DNA from: Flavobacteriaceae bacterium TMED68 | Lineage (GTDB): Bacteria > Bacteroidota > Bacteroidia > Flavobacteriales > Flavobacteriaceae | DNA: 5,509 nucleotides | Direction of reading: 5' to 3' | NCBI GenBank assembly: GCA_002167525.1 | Contig: NHDV01000008.1 | Coordinates: 1 to 5,509, forward strand | Shown: positions 3,671 through 5,509 of the stretch, piece by piece | Layout: each line of letters opens with the position of its first letter | Numbering within the stretch: position 1 is the first letter of the stretch | Made by a program: the position numbers and the translations under genes | Notes under the pieces: model-generated | What the model was told of the DNA's origin: nothing | Databases searched by the model: none | The model's input: only the letters and a program-made list of their open reading frames with translations

Positions 3671-5509
3671 ATGGAGCAAATTCTTGATTTAGACACCAAA
3701 AAATACATCATCATAAAGGGTGCCCAACTCCACAACCTTAAAAATATTGATGCTGTTTTTCCTAGAAATCATATGACTGTAGTGACTGGGCTTTCAGGCT
3801 CTGGTAAGTCTTCTTTAGTTTTTGATACCCTTTATGCAGAGGGTCAACGTCGCTATGTAGAGAGTCTTTCCTCTTATGCTAGACAATTTATGGGAAAACT
3901 AAATAAACCTAAAGTAGATGAAATTAAAGGTATCGCTCCTGCCATCGCTGTAGAGCAAAAAGTATCTTCCTCCAATCCTCGATCAACGGTGGGTACAAAA
4001 ACAGAAATCTATGATTATCTTAAGTTACTTTTCTCTAGAATCGGAAAGACCTTCTCCCCTGTCTCAGGAAATCAAGTCAAAAGTCATAGTGTAAAGGACG
4101 TTTTGGACGTTCTCAAAAATGAATTCAATACTGGAGACAAATTATTATTATTGGCTCCAATAGACCATAAGGCAGACAACAAAAATGACCGCTTGGGGAT
4201 ATTAAAACAACAAGGGTTTGCAAGAATTTTTATTAATGGAGAGGTCCTACGCATTGAGGAACTTATCCAAGCCCCAAAAGAAAAATATGATCTCATTGTG
4301 GACCGAATGATTATTCGTCAAGAGGATGATTTCTTCCAGCGGGCAGCCGATGCCATTGAAATTGCATTCTACGAGGGAAAAGGGACCTGCTCCCTGTGGT
4401 CACTTCATAGTAAAAAAAATATTTCTTTTTCCAACCGCTTTGAGTTGGATGGGATCTCATTCGTAATGCCTAACAGTCATTTTTTTAGTTTTAACAATCC
4501 TTTTGGCGCTTGTAAAAAGTGTGAAGGTTTTGGAGATATCATTGGTATTGATAAAGAATTGGTGGTCCCTGATTCCAGTCGTTCTATTTTTGATGATGCT
4601 ATTGCCCCTTGGCGCGGACCAGGCATGCGAAAATTCCAAAAACAACTTATTGAAAATGCCTACAAATTTAATTTTCCTATTCACAAAGCCTATTATCAGC
4701 TGAGTGAAAAAGATATTTATACACTTTGGGAAGGAAATTCTTATTTTACAGGGATCAATAATTTTTTTAAAAAGATTGAAGCCAAAAATTATAAGATTCA
4801 AAACCGAGTATTACTTTCTCGCTACAGAGGAAAAACAGTTTGTGATAAGTGCAATGGATCTCGACTGCGAAGCGACACTAATAATGTAAAAGTTGGGGGA
4901 GCGACACTCGCAAAACTACTTCATCTACCCATAGATGAATTAAGTGTTTTTTTCAAAAAACTCAGACTTGATAATTATGATAATATTGTAGTTGAGCGGA
5001 TTATTAAAGAAATAAAATCCCGTATTCAATTCATTCAAGATGTTGGATTGGGGTACCTTAACCTGAACAGGAAAGCCAATACGCTTTCTGGAGGAGAGTC
5101 CCAACGCATCAATTTGGCAAACTCACTAGGGAGTGCTTTGGTAGGTTCAATGTACATTTTGGATGAGCCATCTATTGGATTGCATTCTGTTGATAACGAA
5201 CGTCTGATTAAAGTATTGAAAAAACTCAGAGATATAGGTAATACAGTGATAGTGGTTGAACACGATGAGGAGATTATGAATGCTGCCGATAAGATCATTG
5301 ATATGGGGCCAGAGGCTGGGAGTTATGGTGGAGAAATTATCGCTGAAGGAGATTTAAAAATAATATGTAAGTCGCAAAGTTTGACTGCGAAATACCTGCG
5401 CAACGAAATGTCGATTCCAATTCCTTCCAAAAGGAGAAAAAGTCGCAGTAAAATTTTTCTAACTGGTAACAGAGAAAACAATCTAAAAAATATTGATGTT
5501 TCGTTCCCT
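3671..5509 (+). CDS. uvrA: Excinuclease ABC subunit A (UvrA), C-terminal part cut by window edge
   Basis: UvrA dimers scan DNA for bulky lesions and load UvrB in nucleotide excision repair. The frame is open for 613 codons to the last base, about two thirds of a family member of roughly 940. The first ABC module is complete: Walker A GLSGSGKSS (40-48, K46), signature LSGGESQRI (472-480), Walker B MYILDEPSIGL (494-504, D498 and E499), and H-loop EHD with H531. SFNNPFGACKKC (273-284) and TVCDKCNGSRLR (389-400) are the two CxxC pairs before the signature. The extra upstream CxxC (CPICG in E. coli) is missing, so the first zinc module is incomplete. LTGNRENNLKNIDVSFP (597-613) is the start of the second ABC module, whose Walker A and main zinc finger lie outside. 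An in-frame TGA at 3665-3667 fixes the start, and no frameshift is present. It is divergent from the sigma gene. Confidence 0.97.
   Translation, partial: MEQILDLDTKKYIIIKGAQLHNLKNIDAVFPRNHMTVVTGLSGSGKSSLVFDTLYAEGQRRYVESLSSYARQFMGKLNKPKVDEIKGIAPAIAVEQKVSSSNPRSTVGTKTEIYDYLKLLFSRIGKTFSPVSGNQVKSHSVKDVLDVLKNEFNTGDKLLLLAPIDHKADNKNDRLGILKQQGFARIFINGEVLRIEELIQAPKEKYDLIVDRMIIRQEDDFFQRAADAIEIAFYEGKGTCSLWSLHSKKNISFSNRFELDGISFVMPNSHFFSFNNPFGACKKCEGFGDIIGIDKELVVPDSSRSIFDDAIAPWRGPGMRKFQKQLIENAYKFNFPIHKAYYQLSEKDIYTLWEGNSYFTGINNFFKKIEAKNYKIQNRVLLSRYRGKTVCDKCNGSRLRSDTNNVKVGGATLAKLLHLPIDELSVFFKKLRLDNYDNIVVERIIKEIKSRIQFIQDVGLGYLNLNRKANTLSGGESQRINLANSLGSALVGSMYILDEPSIGLHSVDNERLIKVLKKLRDIGNTVIVVEHDEEIMNAADKIIDMGPEAGSYGGEIIAEGDLKIICKSQSLTAKYLRNEMSIPIPSKRRKSRSKIFLTGNRENNLKNIDVSFP

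Noticed and set aside
4084..5298. Several short frames on both strands within uvrA (4084-4296, 4457-4801, 4503-4703, 4704-4889, 5035-5298)
   Set aside because: The continuous UvrA frame from 3671 to the window end carries all the family motifs across these intervals; the others are out-of-frame or antisense shadows.
3671..5509. Possibility that uvrA is frameshifted or a pseudogene
   Set aside because: Codon-by-codon reading gives 613 uninterrupted codons with every motif in order. The gene is only cut by the window edge.

Overview
The window is AT-rich and looks like a Bacteroidota genome, most likely a member of Flavobacteriia. Four things point there. The start codons lack Shine-Dalgarno sequences. 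Several intergenic gaps carry near-perfect copies of the TTTG ... TAnnTTTG promoter used by the Bacteroidota primary sigma factor. The endonuclease III has a C-terminal tail without the iron-sulfur cluster. The UvrA has a reduced first zinc module. The genus cannot be fixed from this sequence.

Layout from left to right: (1) the first nine codons of a leftward gene beginning MIKITFLGT, probably an MBL-fold metallo-hydrolase, with a promoter candidate just upstream; (2) a divergent rightward gene for a 482-residue conserved soluble protein of unknown function; (3) a leftward bcp/prxQ-type peroxiredoxin whose stop codon overlaps that of gene 2; (4) a divergent rightward endonuclease III gene (nth), 41 bp away; (5) a leftward 44-codon small ORF ending 3 bp after nth; (6) directly upstream of it on the same strand, an ECF-type sigma factor gene; (7) a 198-bp divergent regulatory gap with a promoter candidate in each direction; (8) uvrA, running rightward and cut by the window edge after 613 codons.

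The shared theme is genome maintenance under oxidative stress. The peroxiredoxin removes peroxides, endonuclease III starts base excision repair of oxidised pyrimidines, and UvrA is the damage sensor of nucleotide excision repair. A sigma factor sits between the two repair genes. That the sigma factor controls its neighbours is only an inference from position. Nothing here looks like a mobile element, CRISPR array, RNA gene or defence system, and most of it is ordinary chromosomal housekeeping DNA. The parts that deserve a second look are the small ORF after the sigma gene, the cluster-less Nth, the half-missing first zinc module of UvrA, and the well-conserved but unexplained 482-residue protein.
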